From positions 620,001-684,000 of the forward strand of contig NZ_JACDTY010000002.1 of the NCBI RefSeq assembly GCF_013520985.1: a stretch of DNA of 64,000 bases, given 5' to 3'. This DNA is from Mesorhizobium neociceri (GTDB taxonomy: Bacteria; Pseudomonadota; Alphaproteobacteria; Rhizobiales; Rhizobiaceae). Below are positions 19,058-27,518 of the stretch, piece by piece. Position numbers and translations under genes: made by a program. A model generated the notes under the pieces. It did no database searches and was not told the origin of the DNA. It worked only from the letters and a program-made list of their open reading frames with translations. Numbering within the stretch: the stretch's first letter is position 1; each line of letters begins with the position of its first letter.

Positions 19058-20275
19058 TTATTTCCCTGCGCCTTCGAACCAGGCGACCAGCAGCGCCCGC
19101 TCCTTTTCGCTGATCTGGGTGATGTTGGCCGGCGGCATGGCGTGGCTGCGCCCGGCCTGCAGGTAGATTTCGCGGGCATGCTCGGCGATGCCGGCATCGG
19201 TGTCGAGCATCACGCCCTTCGGCGCATGGTAGATGCCTTCATAGACCGGCTCGGCCGCGTGGCACATCGAGCAGCGGCCAAGCACGGTGTCGCGCACGGC
19301 CGGGAAATGCGCCGAGGCGATGTAGACCTCCGCCGCGGCGGACGCCTTGGGCTCGCCGGTCAGCACTTTCGGCGCCGTCGACAGCCAGATGATGACCATG
19401 AACAGCACGGCGGCGGCCATCCAGGTCCAATGCGGATTGCCGGCACGCTTGTGTACGGTGTTGAAATAGTGCCGGATCAAGACGCCGATGATGAACACCA
19501 GCGAGGCGATGACCCAGTTGAACTGCGTCGCGAACGCCAGCGGATAGTGGTTCGACAGCATCAGGAACAGCACGGGCAGCGTCAGGTAGTTGTTGTGCAG
19601 CGAGCGCTGCTTGGCGATCTTGCCGTATTTCGGATCGGGCTTGCGGCCGGCGATGAGGTCGGCAACGACGATCTTCTGGTTTGGAATAATCACCATGAAG
19701 ACGTTGGCCGACATGATCGTCGCGGTGATGGCGCCCAGATGCAGGAAGGCGGCGCGGCCGGTGAACAGATGCGTCAGACCCCAGGCGATGAACACCAGCA
19801 CGCCGTAGAGCACCAGCATCAGGCCGGTGTCGCTCTTGCCGAGCGGTGAGCGGCAGAGGAGATCATAGACCACCCAACCGACGCCGATTGTGGCCATCGA
19901 CAGCAGGATGCCGACCGGCACCGACATGGGCAGCACGTTGGGATCGATCAGGAACAGGTCGGCGCCGGCATAGTAGACCACGCACAGCATGGCGAAGCCG
20001 GACAGCCAGGTGGCGTAGGATTCCCATTTGAACCAGGTCAGATGCTCGGGCATCTCGGCCGGGGCCACCAGATATTTCTGGATGTGGTAGAAGCCGCCGC
20101 CATGCACCTGCCATTCCTCGCCGAAGGCGCCGACGGGCATGCCGGGGCGCTGGCGCAGGCCGAGATCGAGCGCGACGAAATAGAAGGACGAGCCGATCCA
20201 GGCGATGCCGGTGACGACGTGCAGCCAGCGCACGGCGAAACTCAGCCAGTCCCAGAAAATCGCGAAATCCATCAT
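19058..20275 (-). CDS. puuD: Membrane-bound urate oxidase with cytochrome c domain
   Basis: A 405-residue integral membrane urate hydroxylase producing 5-hydroxyisourate. The N-terminal part has about eight hydrophobic segments (for example FAVRWLHVVTGIAWIGSSFY and YATWLSGFAMLCVVYY). The C-terminal periplasmic cytochrome c domain carries the heme motif CSMCH (residues 335-339) and a Met ligand candidate in SHAMPPANI. Electrons would go to the respiratory chain instead of making peroxide, unlike soluble uricase. The gene name should not be confused with the polyamine puuD. A LysR regulator is divergent. Confidence 0.92.
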   Translation of the reverse strand: MMDFAIFWDWLSFAVRWLHVVTGIAWIGSSFYFVALDLGLRQRPGMPVGAFGEEWQVHGGGFYHIQKYLVAPAEMPEHLTWFKWESYATWLSGFAMLCVVYYAGADLFLIDPNVLPMSVPVGILLSMATIGVGWVVYDLLCRSPLGKSDTGLMLVLYGVLVFIAWGLTHLFTGRAAFLHLGAITATIMSANVFMVIIPNQKIVVADLIAGRKPDPKYGKIAKQRSLHNNYLTLPVLFLMLSNHYPLAFATQFNWVIASLVFIIGVLIRHYFNTVHKRAGNPHWTWMAAAVLFMVIIWLSTAPKVLTGEPKASAAAEVYIASAHFPAVRDTVLGRCSMCHAAEPVYEGIYHAPKGVMLDTDAGIAEHAREIYLQAGRSHAMPPANITQISEKERALLVAWFEGAGK

Positions 20276-20415
20276 TTTGAAATCGTCCCTGCCGATCGGC
20301 TGACTTTACGGTGTGGGGCGCAAACGAAAAGAGGCGCGGTGTACGATGACTTTCAAAAAAAAATGGAAAATACTAGGTTGATCCCACGCAGCCGTTTGAG
20401 AGCCACGAAAATCTT

Positions 20416-21336
20416 ATGGCCTATCTCGACAACATCGCCGTCTTCGTCCGTGTCGTCGAGCTTGGCAATCTGTCGGCGGCGGGTCGCGACATGCGTATTT
20501 CGCCCGCGGTCGCTTCCAACCGCATCAAGGAACTGGAAAAGCATCTCGGCGTGCGGCTGTTCAACCGCACAACCAGGCAATTGATGCCGACCGAGCATGG
20601 CAATGTCTTCTATTCCGGCGCCAAGCAGGTGCTGGAAGCGATCACCGAAGCGGAAGCGGCGGTCTCGGCGCTGTCAGGCCAGCCGCGCGGCACCATCCGG
20701 GTGACGGCGCCGCTTGGCCTCGGGCGCCGGCTGGTGGCCTCGGGCATTCCGGATTTCCACGACAAATACCCTGACATCGAGGTGCGGCTGAGGCTCTCGG
20801 ATCACAATATCGATATCATGAAGGAAGGCATCGACGTCGCCTTCAAGCTCGGCATCATCGAGGATTCCAGCTTGCGAATGCGCGGCATCATGGAATGCGA
20901 GCGCGTGCTGGTCGCGGCGCCGAAATATCTCGAAGCGCGTGGCGAACCGATGGAGCCGCAGGAACTGATCGGCAAGAAGCATGACTGCCTGATGCTGCGC
21001 TATTCCGGAGCGCGCGAATATGTCTGGACGCTGCAGACGCCGTCCGGCCCGCAGAAATTCGAGGTGCATGGCCCCTACGACACCGACGATGGCGACGTGC
21101 TGACCGGCTGGGCGCTGTCGGGGCGCGGCATCATCAACAAGCCGCGCTTCGAGGTCGAACCGTTCATTCGCGACCGGCGGCTGCAGGTCATCCTGGCCAG
21201 CACGCCGCCGACGCCGGTGCAGTTCGCCGCCGTCTATCCGCACAAGAAGCTGCAGGACCCGAAGGTGCGGCTGCTGCTCGACTTCATGGCCGAGCGCTGC
21301 CAGCGGCTGATCAAGGACCTTCTGGCCGGCAAATAG
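20416..21336 (+). CDS. LysR-family regulator, divergent from puuD-guaD
   Basis: A 306-residue LysR regulator. The winged helix-turn-helix is at the N-terminus (LGNLSAAGRDMRISPAVASN, then LGVRLFNRTTRQLMPTEHG), followed by the usual substrate-binding domain. The N-terminal SxAAxRxMRIS pattern fits the AaeR/CrgA-like branch. It is divergent from puuD-guaD and co-directional with two flavin monooxygenase genes, so it may control either. The 140-base gap upstream (20276-20415) should hold both promoters. Confidence 0.88.
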   Translation: MAYLDNIAVFVRVVELGNLSAAGRDMRISPAVASNRIKELEKHLGVRLFNRTTRQLMPTEHGNVFYSGAKQVLEAITEAEAAVSALSGQPRGTIRVTAPLGLGRRLVASGIPDFHDKYPDIEVRLRLSDHNIDIMKEGIDVAFKLGIIEDSSLRMRGIMECERVLVAAPKYLEARGEPMEPQELIGKKHDCLMLRYSGAREYVWTLQTPSGPQKFEVHGPYDTDDGDVLTGWALSGRGIINKPRFEVEPFIRDRRLQVILASTPPTPVQFAAVYPHKKLQDPKVRLLLDFMAERCQRLIKDLLAGK

Positions 21337-21461
21337 GGCTGGCCGGCAAATAGGCTGGCCGGCACGTGATGGGCTGTTGGCCCAGTCGCAAGGGTTGCCT
21401 TACACGCAGGCGACCTTAGGTTTGCATGCTCCGCCTCGCGCCGACTGACGAGCAAACCACA

Positions 21462-22397
21462 ATGCATCTCGCCGTTTCGCTCAACATTGCTTCCGGGCAG
21501 CCGCTCGCGTTCAGCGACCTCGCTAGCTTTGCCAAGCAGGCGGAAGCTGCCGGGCTGGACATGATTATCCTCGATGATTCCGCGCCGGACAGCGCCGGAT
21601 CGAAGAGCCCTTTCGAGGCGACCACGTTGCTGGCGGCGCTGGCGACGGTGACGAGCAGGATCGGCCTCGTTGCCGCCGCATCGACGGTCGCCCACCAGCC
21701 CTACAATCTGGCGCGCCGTTTTGCTTCGCTCGACATCATCAGCCATGGCCGCGCCGGCTGGCACGCGACCATGGCGCAGGCGCCGCGCGACGCCGCCAAT
21801 TTCAGCCGGCCGGATGGTTTTTCCGCCGCCGATTTCCGCCGCCGTTCCGAAGAATATATCGGCATCGTCCAGGGCTTGTGGCACGGCTGGGATGCGGATG
21901 CGCTGCTGTTCGACAAGGCCGGCGGCCGCTTCCATGACCCCGACAAGATGCATCTGCTCGACCACAAGGGCGCATTTTTCTCCGTGCGCGGGCCGCTCAA
22001 TGTCGCGCGCTCGCCGCAGGACACGCCGGTGCTGGTGCTGTCCGGTCTGTCGGAGGCCGACCTGGACATCGCCGCCCGCACCGCCGATGTCATCCTGCTG
22101 GATGAGGTTAAGGACGCCAAGGCGAGCCACGACGATCTCAAGCGCCGCGTTGCCGCCTGCGGACGCGATCCGGATGCGGTCAAGCTGCTGCAGAACGTTG
22201 GCGCAGATATCGCTGCCGACACGCTCGAAGCGTCGTTCCGTTCGCAAAGCTGCGACGGGTTCAACATCGCAATACTGCCTTCGGCGATTGACGGTTTCGT
22301 CGGCCAGGTGCTGCCGGATCTGCAACGGCGAGGCCTTGTCCGCCAGGATGGCACGACATTGCGCTCGCATCTCGGACTTGCCGGAGGCGACCGATGA
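21462..22397 (+). CDS. LLM-class flavin-dependent oxidoreductase
   Basis: A protein of about 311 residues, a luciferase-like (alpha/beta)8 flavin monooxygenase. Typical blocks are LAVSLNIASGQPLAFSDLAS, RIGLVAAASTVAHQPYNLAR and SHGRAGWHATMAQAPRDAAN. The 21462 ATG gives a normal start; 21426 is an in-frame alternative. It is a shortened NtaA/DmoA relative: the insertion and C-terminal segments are reduced compared with the next gene. Its TGA overlaps the ATG of that gene (ATGA at 22394), so they are probably partner subunits or successive enzymes. Confidence 0.85.
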   Translation: MHLAVSLNIASGQPLAFSDLASFAKQAEAAGLDMIILDDSAPDSAGSKSPFEATTLLAALATVTSRIGLVAAASTVAHQPYNLARRFASLDIISHGRAGWHATMAQAPRDAANFSRPDGFSAADFRRRSEEYIGIVQGLWHGWDADALLFDKAGGRFHDPDKMHLLDHKGAFFSVRGPLNVARSPQDTPVLVLSGLSEADLDIAARTADVILLDEVKDAKASHDDLKRRVAACGRDPDAVKLLQNVGADIAADTLEASFRSQSCDGFNIAILPSAIDGFVGQVLPDLQRRGLVRQDGTTLRSHLGLAGGDR

Positions 22398-23644
22398 CCC
22401 GCCAGATGAAACTCGGCGCCTTCCTGTGGGCGACCGGCCACCACATCGCCGCCTGGCGCCATCCCAAGGCGCATGTCACGGCGGGCATCGATATCGACCA
22501 TTACATCCGGCTGGCGCGCACGGCGGAAGCGGCGAAGTTCGACATGGTGTTTTGCGAGGACGCCGCCGGCCTGCGCGAAGCCAATGTCGGCATCGCCAGC
22601 CAGACCTCGCGCTCGATCGGCTTCGAGCCGATTAGCCTGCTTTCCGCACTCGCCGTCCGGACCAGCCGCATCGGCCTCGTCTCGACGGCCTCGACCAGCT
22701 ACAACGAGCCCTACGGCCTGGCGCGGACCTTCCTGTCGCTCGATCAGTTGAGCGGCGGCCGCGCCGGCTGGAATCTGGTCACGTCGGCGAGCCCCATCGA
22801 AGCCGCCAATTTCGGCGCGACAGGCCTCAAGCCCCATGCCGACCGCTATGAGCGGGCGCGTGAGTTCGCCGAAGTGGTCACTGGACTTTGGCAAGGCGGC
22901 AGCTTTCACGGCCATGACGGCCAGAGCTTTTCGGTACGCGACCCGCTCGACCTGCCGCGCTCGCCGCAGGGTGCGCCGGTCATGGTCCAGGCCGGCGCCT
23001 CGGATGTCGGCCGCGACCTCGCCGCCCGCACCGCCGATGTCGTGTTCACGGCCGCGCAAACCTTCGAGGAAGCGAAAGCCTTCTACCACGATCTCAAGGG
23101 GCGCATGGCGGCCTATGGGCGTGAGCCCGACGACATCAAGATCATGCCCGGCGTCGCGCCCGTGGTGGCGGCAACCGAGGCCGAAGCCCAGGAGAAACAT
23201 GAGGAATTGCAGGAGCTGATTCCCGACGATGTCGGCGTCGCGCTGCTGTCCAGCTATCTCAGCATTTCGGACCTCTGGCGCTACCCGATCGACGGGCCGA
23301 TGCCGGAACTGCCGGAGACTGAAGGCATGAAGAGCCGCCAGGCGCTGGTTGTCGAACAATCGCGCCGCGATGGGCTTTCGATCCGCCAGCTCGCCCGCCA
23401 CTTCGCCGGCGCACGCGGCCATTGGCGCATCGTCGGCACGCCGGCGCAGGTCGCCGACGAATTACAGGCACGGTTCGAGGGCGGCGGCGCGGACGGTTTC
23501 AATATCATGCCGTCTTATTTCCCCGGCGAACTCGATGCCTTTTGCGACCTCGTGGTGCCGGAACTGCAGCGGCGCGGCCTGTTCCGTCGAGAATATCACG
23601 GCAGCACATTGCGCGAGCATCTGGGGCTGAAGCAGCCTGCCTGA
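22394..23644 (+). CDS. NtaA/SnaA/DmoA-family FMN-dependent monooxygenase
   Basis: A 416-residue bacterial-luciferase-like monooxygenase of the nitrilotriacetate/dibenzothiophene-sulfone type. Diagnostic blocks are MKLGAFLWATGHHIAAWRHP, EPYGLARTFLSLDQLSGGRA and GWNLVTSASPIEAANFG, with a C-terminal DGFNIMPSYFPGELDAF. It needs reduced FMN from a separate reductase, and none is adjacent. It overlaps the preceding shorter LLM gene. Substrate unknown; its location inside a purine-degradation region makes an N-heterocycle plausible, which is inference only. Confidence 0.87.
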   Translation: MTRQMKLGAFLWATGHHIAAWRHPKAHVTAGIDIDHYIRLARTAEAAKFDMVFCEDAAGLREANVGIASQTSRSIGFEPISLLSALAVRTSRIGLVSTASTSYNEPYGLARTFLSLDQLSGGRAGWNLVTSASPIEAANFGATGLKPHADRYERAREFAEVVTGLWQGGSFHGHDGQSFSVRDPLDLPRSPQGAPVMVQAGASDVGRDLAARTADVVFTAAQTFEEAKAFYHDLKGRMAAYGREPDDIKIMPGVAPVVAATEAEAQEKHEELQELIPDDVGVALLSSYLSISDLWRYPIDGPMPELPETEGMKSRQALVVEQSRRDGLSIRQLARHFAGARGHWRIVGTPAQVADELQARFEGGGADGFNIMPSYFPGELDAFCDLVVPELQRRGLFRREYHGSTLREHLGLKQPA

Positions 23645-23707
23645 GGTCGAGAGCTGTATACGTCATCGTTCGCGAAGTGGCCGCGACGCGGATGATTGCA
23701 CAGAGGA

Positions 23708-24205
23708 TCAGAAATTCTTGGCGAACTTCGGAAATCTGCGCTGGGCAAGCCGGTTTAGCTCGTCATGCCCGCCCTCGTATGACGTATAGCTTATTCTGGT
23801 TGTCCCGGATCGAAACTGAAAATCTCCCGACCATTTTCGGCCGGCCCATTCGACGTCTTCCCACTGGATAAATCGCGTCGTCATGAATGGCCGTCGAATT
23901 CCTACGCCTTCGGCGGTCCAGAAGACAACGCGCGCATAGAAGTACCAGATCCATCCACTCGAGCCGAGACCCAAGCCAATCAGCAATCCGTAAAGCCAGG
24001 GGAGCTGTTCGCTCCGCGTCTCATTGCGCCCGGCAATCACAACAATCGTAAAAAGCACCAGAAAATAGATGGTCGCGGCATGCGTAAACCATGTGGCGCG
24101 CAGCGTCCGCTCCCCGGCCTCTCGTCCGGCACGTGTTCGTGATCCTATTGCCCCGGCCGCAGAAACTGCCAAGGCAATTACAAAGCCTACGACCAGCTGT
24201 CTCAA
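23708..24205 (-). CDS. Small membrane protein with PH-like C-terminal part
   Basis: A 165-residue protein with three hydrophobic segments (LVVGFVIALAVSAAGAI, AATIYFLVLFTIVVIAG, LYGLLIGLGLGSSGWIWYFY). A soluble beta-strand region follows (RRPFMTTRFIQWEDVEWAGR), like bacterial PH domains. The start codon is TTG at 24205, overlapping the xdhC stop as TTGA, so it is translationally coupled to xdhC. Function unknown. Confidence 0.7.
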   Translation of the reverse strand: MRQLVVGFVIALAVSAAGAIGSRTRAGREAGERTLRATWFTHAATIYFLVLFTIVVIAGRNETRSEQLPWLYGLLIGLGLGSSGWIWYFYARVVFWTAEGVGIRRPFMTTRFIQWEDVEWAGRKWSGDFQFRSGTTRISYTSYEGGHDELNRLAQRRFPKFAKNF

Positions 24206-25095
24206 CCGACCGCCGCTTCATGTCTGGAGACATTGTGGAGGTTCACCGACGATGAAACCTTGACCAGTGCCGTCATGATCTCGGCAGCAGCAAGCGCCGC
24301 GATCACGGGCGGGCGCTTGTCTTTTACGGTATCGCCGCCGATCGGCGAGACGAGGCGGGCAAACTCTGCTTCTGAGCCATCCGCCGATTTCATGAACCAG
24401 TTCCTGAACGTCGCTTTCTTGGTCTTCGAGCCGATCATGCCGACATAGGCCGCGTCGTCACGCTTCAGCGCTTCGGCGACGATCAGGAAATCGAGCGCGT
24501 GGTCGTGGGTGAGGATGGCGAAGGCGGTGCCGGCGGGTGCTTTGCGTATCTCGGCCTCGGGCATCGGCGTCAGCCGGGTTTCGACGGTTTCCGGCATGCC
24601 TTCCAAGGCTTCGGCTCGCGTCTCGATAACGACGCCGTGCACGGGCAACAGCGCGATGGTCGACGCCAGGGCCTGGCCGACATGGCCGCCGCCGAAGATA
24701 TAGACATGCGGCAGATGGGCTTCTTCGGCTTCCGCCGCCGTAACCAGTTCGGCTGCAAGCGCGGCATCGACGAGACGGATCAAGACTTCGACGCGCCCGC
24801 CACAGCACTGGCCGATCTCCGGCCCGAGCGGAACGTCGAGCGTGGCGCAGACTTCGTCGACCTCGATACGGGTACCCTTCCCCTTGGGAGGGGAGAAAAG
24901 CATCTGCCGGGCCTTGTCGATCGCCATGTACTCGAGCTGGCCGCCGCCGATGGTGCCGAAAATCGCTGCCTGCGAGACGAGCATGAACGCGCCCTTCTCG
25001 CGCGGCGTCGAGCCTTTGGTGCCGGCCACTTCGACCAGAGCAAGCCGGCCGGCGCTGGCCAGAAAAGCTCTGAGGCTTTGTACTTTCGAGTTCAT
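24202..25095 (-). CDS. xdhC: Xanthine dehydrogenase accessory protein XdhC
   Basis: A 297-residue XdhC/CoxI chaperone that binds molybdenum cofactor and promotes its sulfuration before insertion into XdhB. Visible blocks are VEVAGTKGSTPREKGAFMLV, GTIGGGQLEYMAI, PEIGQCCGGRVEVLIR with the conserved cysteines, and the Rossmann-like YIFGGGHVGQALAS. It lies 62 bases downstream of xdhB on the same strand, the standard place in the xdhABC operon. Confidence 0.92.
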   Translation of the reverse strand: MNSKVQSLRAFLASAGRLALVEVAGTKGSTPREKGAFMLVSQAAIFGTIGGGQLEYMAIDKARQMLFSPPKGKGTRIEVDEVCATLDVPLGPEIGQCCGGRVEVLIRLVDAALAAELVTAAEAEEAHLPHVYIFGGGHVGQALASTIALLPVHGVVIETRAEALEGMPETVETRLTPMPEAEIRKAPAGTAFAILTHDHALDFLIVAEALKRDDAAYVGMIGSKTKKATFRNWFMKSADGSEAEFARLVSPIGGDTVKDKRPPVIAALAAAEIMTALVKVSSSVNLHNVSRHEAAVG

Positions 25096-25157
25096 GTTCC
25101 AGCTTCCCGAATGGGAAATATAGCGTTTTCAGGCCGGATTTGCACGTTCTGGCTCAA

Positions 25158-27518
25158 TCAGGCCCGCCCTGCGGCCCTCAATCTCTCGATCGCCATCAGC
25201 ACTCGTTCCGGCGTCGCCGGCGCATCGAGGCGCGGACAGATCGTATGGTCGGCCACACTGGCCACCGCGTCCGACAGCGCATGCAGCACCGACATGCCGA
25301 GCGGGAAGGGCGGCTCGCCAACCGCCTTGGAACGGTGCACCGTTGGCTCGTTGGCCTCCGGCCAGTCGGCCAGCGTGACGTTGAAGATCTTCGGCCGGTC
25401 GGAGGCGAGCGGGATCTTGTAGGTCGACGGCGCGTGGGTGCGCAGCCGGCCCTTGTCGTCCCACCACAGCTCCTCCGTCGTCAGCCAGCCCATGCCCTGG
25501 ATGAAGCCGCCCTCGATCTGGCCAAGGTCGATGGCGCGGTTCAACGAACGGCCGGTTTCGTGCAAGATATCGGTGCGCTCGACCACATACTCGCCGGTCA
25601 GCGTGTCGACCGAGACTTCCGAACAGGAGGCGCCATAGGCGAAATAGTAGAACGGGCGGCCCTCGCCCTTGTCGCGGTTCCAGTGGATTTTCGGCGTCTT
25701 GTAAAAACCCGCCGCCGACAGCTGGATGCGCGCCATATAGGCTTGCTTGATGAGGTCGGCGAAGGCGATCTCCTGATTGCCGATGCGCACCCGGTTGGGC
25801 AGGAACAGCACCTGGTCGCGCGGCACCTGGTATTTTTCGGCGGCGAAATCGGTCAGCCGGTCCTTGATCTGGCGCGCGCCGTTCTGCGCCGCCATGCCGT
25901 TGAGGTCGGTGCCGGACGAGGCCGCGGTGGCCGAAGTGTTCGGCACCTTGCCGGTGGTCGTCGCGGTGATCTTGACCTGGTCGAGGTCGATCTGGAACTC
26001 CTCCGCCACCACCTGCGCCACCTTGACGTAAAGGCCTTGCCCCATCTCGGTGCCGCCATGGTTCAGATGCACCGAACCGTCGGTGTAGACATGGACCAAA
26101 GCGCCGGCCTGATTGTAGTGGGTGGCGGTGAACGAGATGCCGAACTTGACCGGCGTTAGCGCCAGCCCGCGCTTGATGAAGCGGCTGTTGGCGTTGAAGG
26201 CAGCGATGATGCGGCGGCGACTTGCATAGTCCGCGCTCGCCTCCAGTTCGGCGACGATGCGATGGATGATGTTGTCCTCGACCGTCTGGTGGTAGGGCGT
26301 GATGTTGCGGCCCCCCTCTTTATCACCACTGGTGCCATAGAAATTCTGCTTGCGGATCTCGAGCGGGTCCTTGCCGACGGCAAAGGCGACCTCGTCGATG
26401 ACGCGTTCGGCGCCGACCATGCCTTGCGGTCCGCCGAAGCCACGAAAGGCTGTGTTCGAGACGGTGTTGGTGTAGAGCGGCGCCGACTGCGCATGCACAG
26501 CAGGCCAGAAATAGGTGTTGTCGCAGTGGAACAGCGCGCGGTCGGTGACCGGGCCTGAGAGGTCCGAGGAAAAGCCGCAGCGCGCTGCGAACATGAAGTC
26601 GACGCCAAGAATGTTGCCGTCGTCGTCGAAGCCGACCTCGTAGTCGACAAGGAAGTCGTGGCGCTTACCGGTGGCAATCATGTCGTCGTCACGGTCGGGC
26701 CGGATTTTGACCGCGCGATGGTGTTTCTTGGCGGCGATCGCGGCGAGGGCGGCAAACTGGTTGCCTTGCGTCTCCTTGCCGCCAAAGCCACCGCCCATGC
26801 GGCGGATTTCCACCGTGATAGCGTTGCTCGGCACGCCCAGCGCATGGCTGACCATATGCTGCACTTCGCTCGGATGCTGGGTCGAGGAATAAATGGTGAC
26901 GTCCTGGTCCTCACCGGGAATGGCGACCGCGATATGGCCCTCGAGATAAAAATGCTCCTGGCCGCCAATGCGCATCTTGCCCGTCAGCCGGCGCGGCGCC
27001 GCTTTGATCGCGGCCGCGGCATCGCCGCGCTTCAAGGTCAGCGGCGGCGTGACCAGCTTGTCCTTGCGCGGGTCGAGGTCGCCAATATCGGTGACGAACG
27101 GCAATTGGCTGTATTCGACCTTGGCCAGTCGCGTGGCGCGGCGTGCCTCCTCGCGCGTCCTGGCAATGACGCAGAAGATCGGCTGGCCGTAAAACTGCAC
27201 CTTGTCGTCGGCCAGCACCGGCTCGTCGTGGCGGCCGGTCGGTGAGATATCATTCTCGCCCGGAACATCCTTGGCCGTCAGCACGTCAACGACGCCCGGC
27301 GCGGCGCGCACCGCCGACAGGTCCATTTTGGTGATCGTCGCATGCGTCGCCGTGGACAGGCCGAGGCAGCCATGCAGCATGCCTGCCGGTTCCGGCAGAT
27401 CGTCGATGTAAACGGCGGTGCCGCTGACATGCTTGTGCGCGGAATCATGGCGCTGGTCGGTGGCAACGCCGCCGGAAATCTTCTGCGCCTTGAGGTTGGG
27501 GGAAGCGTGCTTGTTCAT
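25158..27518 (-). CDS. xdhB: Xanthine dehydrogenase, molybdopterin-binding large subunit
   Basis: A 786-residue subunit carrying the molybdenum cofactor, oxidising hypoxanthine and xanthine to urate. Signature blocks are the GGGFGGKETQGNQFAALAA loop, AFRGFGGPQGM, HLNHGGTEMGQGLYVKVAQ and the catalytic Glu in VGEPPFPLGMSV near the C-terminus. Length matches other bacterial two-subunit xanthine dehydrogenases. Its ATG shares one base with the xdhA stop, indicating coupled synthesis with the iron-sulfur/FAD subunit. Confidence 0.95.
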   Translation of the reverse strand: MNKHASPNLKAQKISGGVATDQRHDSAHKHVSGTAVYIDDLPEPAGMLHGCLGLSTATHATITKMDLSAVRAAPGVVDVLTAKDVPGENDISPTGRHDEPVLADDKVQFYGQPIFCVIARTREEARRATRLAKVEYSQLPFVTDIGDLDPRKDKLVTPPLTLKRGDAAAAIKAAPRRLTGKMRIGGQEHFYLEGHIAVAIPGEDQDVTIYSSTQHPSEVQHMVSHALGVPSNAITVEIRRMGGGFGGKETQGNQFAALAAIAAKKHHRAVKIRPDRDDDMIATGKRHDFLVDYEVGFDDDGNILGVDFMFAARCGFSSDLSGPVTDRALFHCDNTYFWPAVHAQSAPLYTNTVSNTAFRGFGGPQGMVGAERVIDEVAFAVGKDPLEIRKQNFYGTSGDKEGGRNITPYHQTVEDNIIHRIVAELEASADYASRRRIIAAFNANSRFIKRGLALTPVKFGISFTATHYNQAGALVHVYTDGSVHLNHGGTEMGQGLYVKVAQVVAEEFQIDLDQVKITATTTGKVPNTSATAASSGTDLNGMAAQNGARQIKDRLTDFAAEKYQVPRDQVLFLPNRVRIGNQEIAFADLIKQAYMARIQLSAAGFYKTPKIHWNRDKGEGRPFYYFAYGASCSEVSVDTLTGEYVVERTDILHETGRSLNRAIDLGQIEGGFIQGMGWLTTEELWWDDKGRLRTHAPSTYKIPLASDRPKIFNVTLADWPEANEPTVHRSKAVGEPPFPLGMSVLHALSDAVASVADHTICPRLDAPATPERVLMAIERLRAAGRA

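Noticed and set aside
21701..23422. 573-codon open frame on the minus strand opposite the LLM genes
   Set aside because: It is antisense to two clear flavin monooxygenases, has no family motifs, and such long shadows are common in GC-rich codon-biased DNA.
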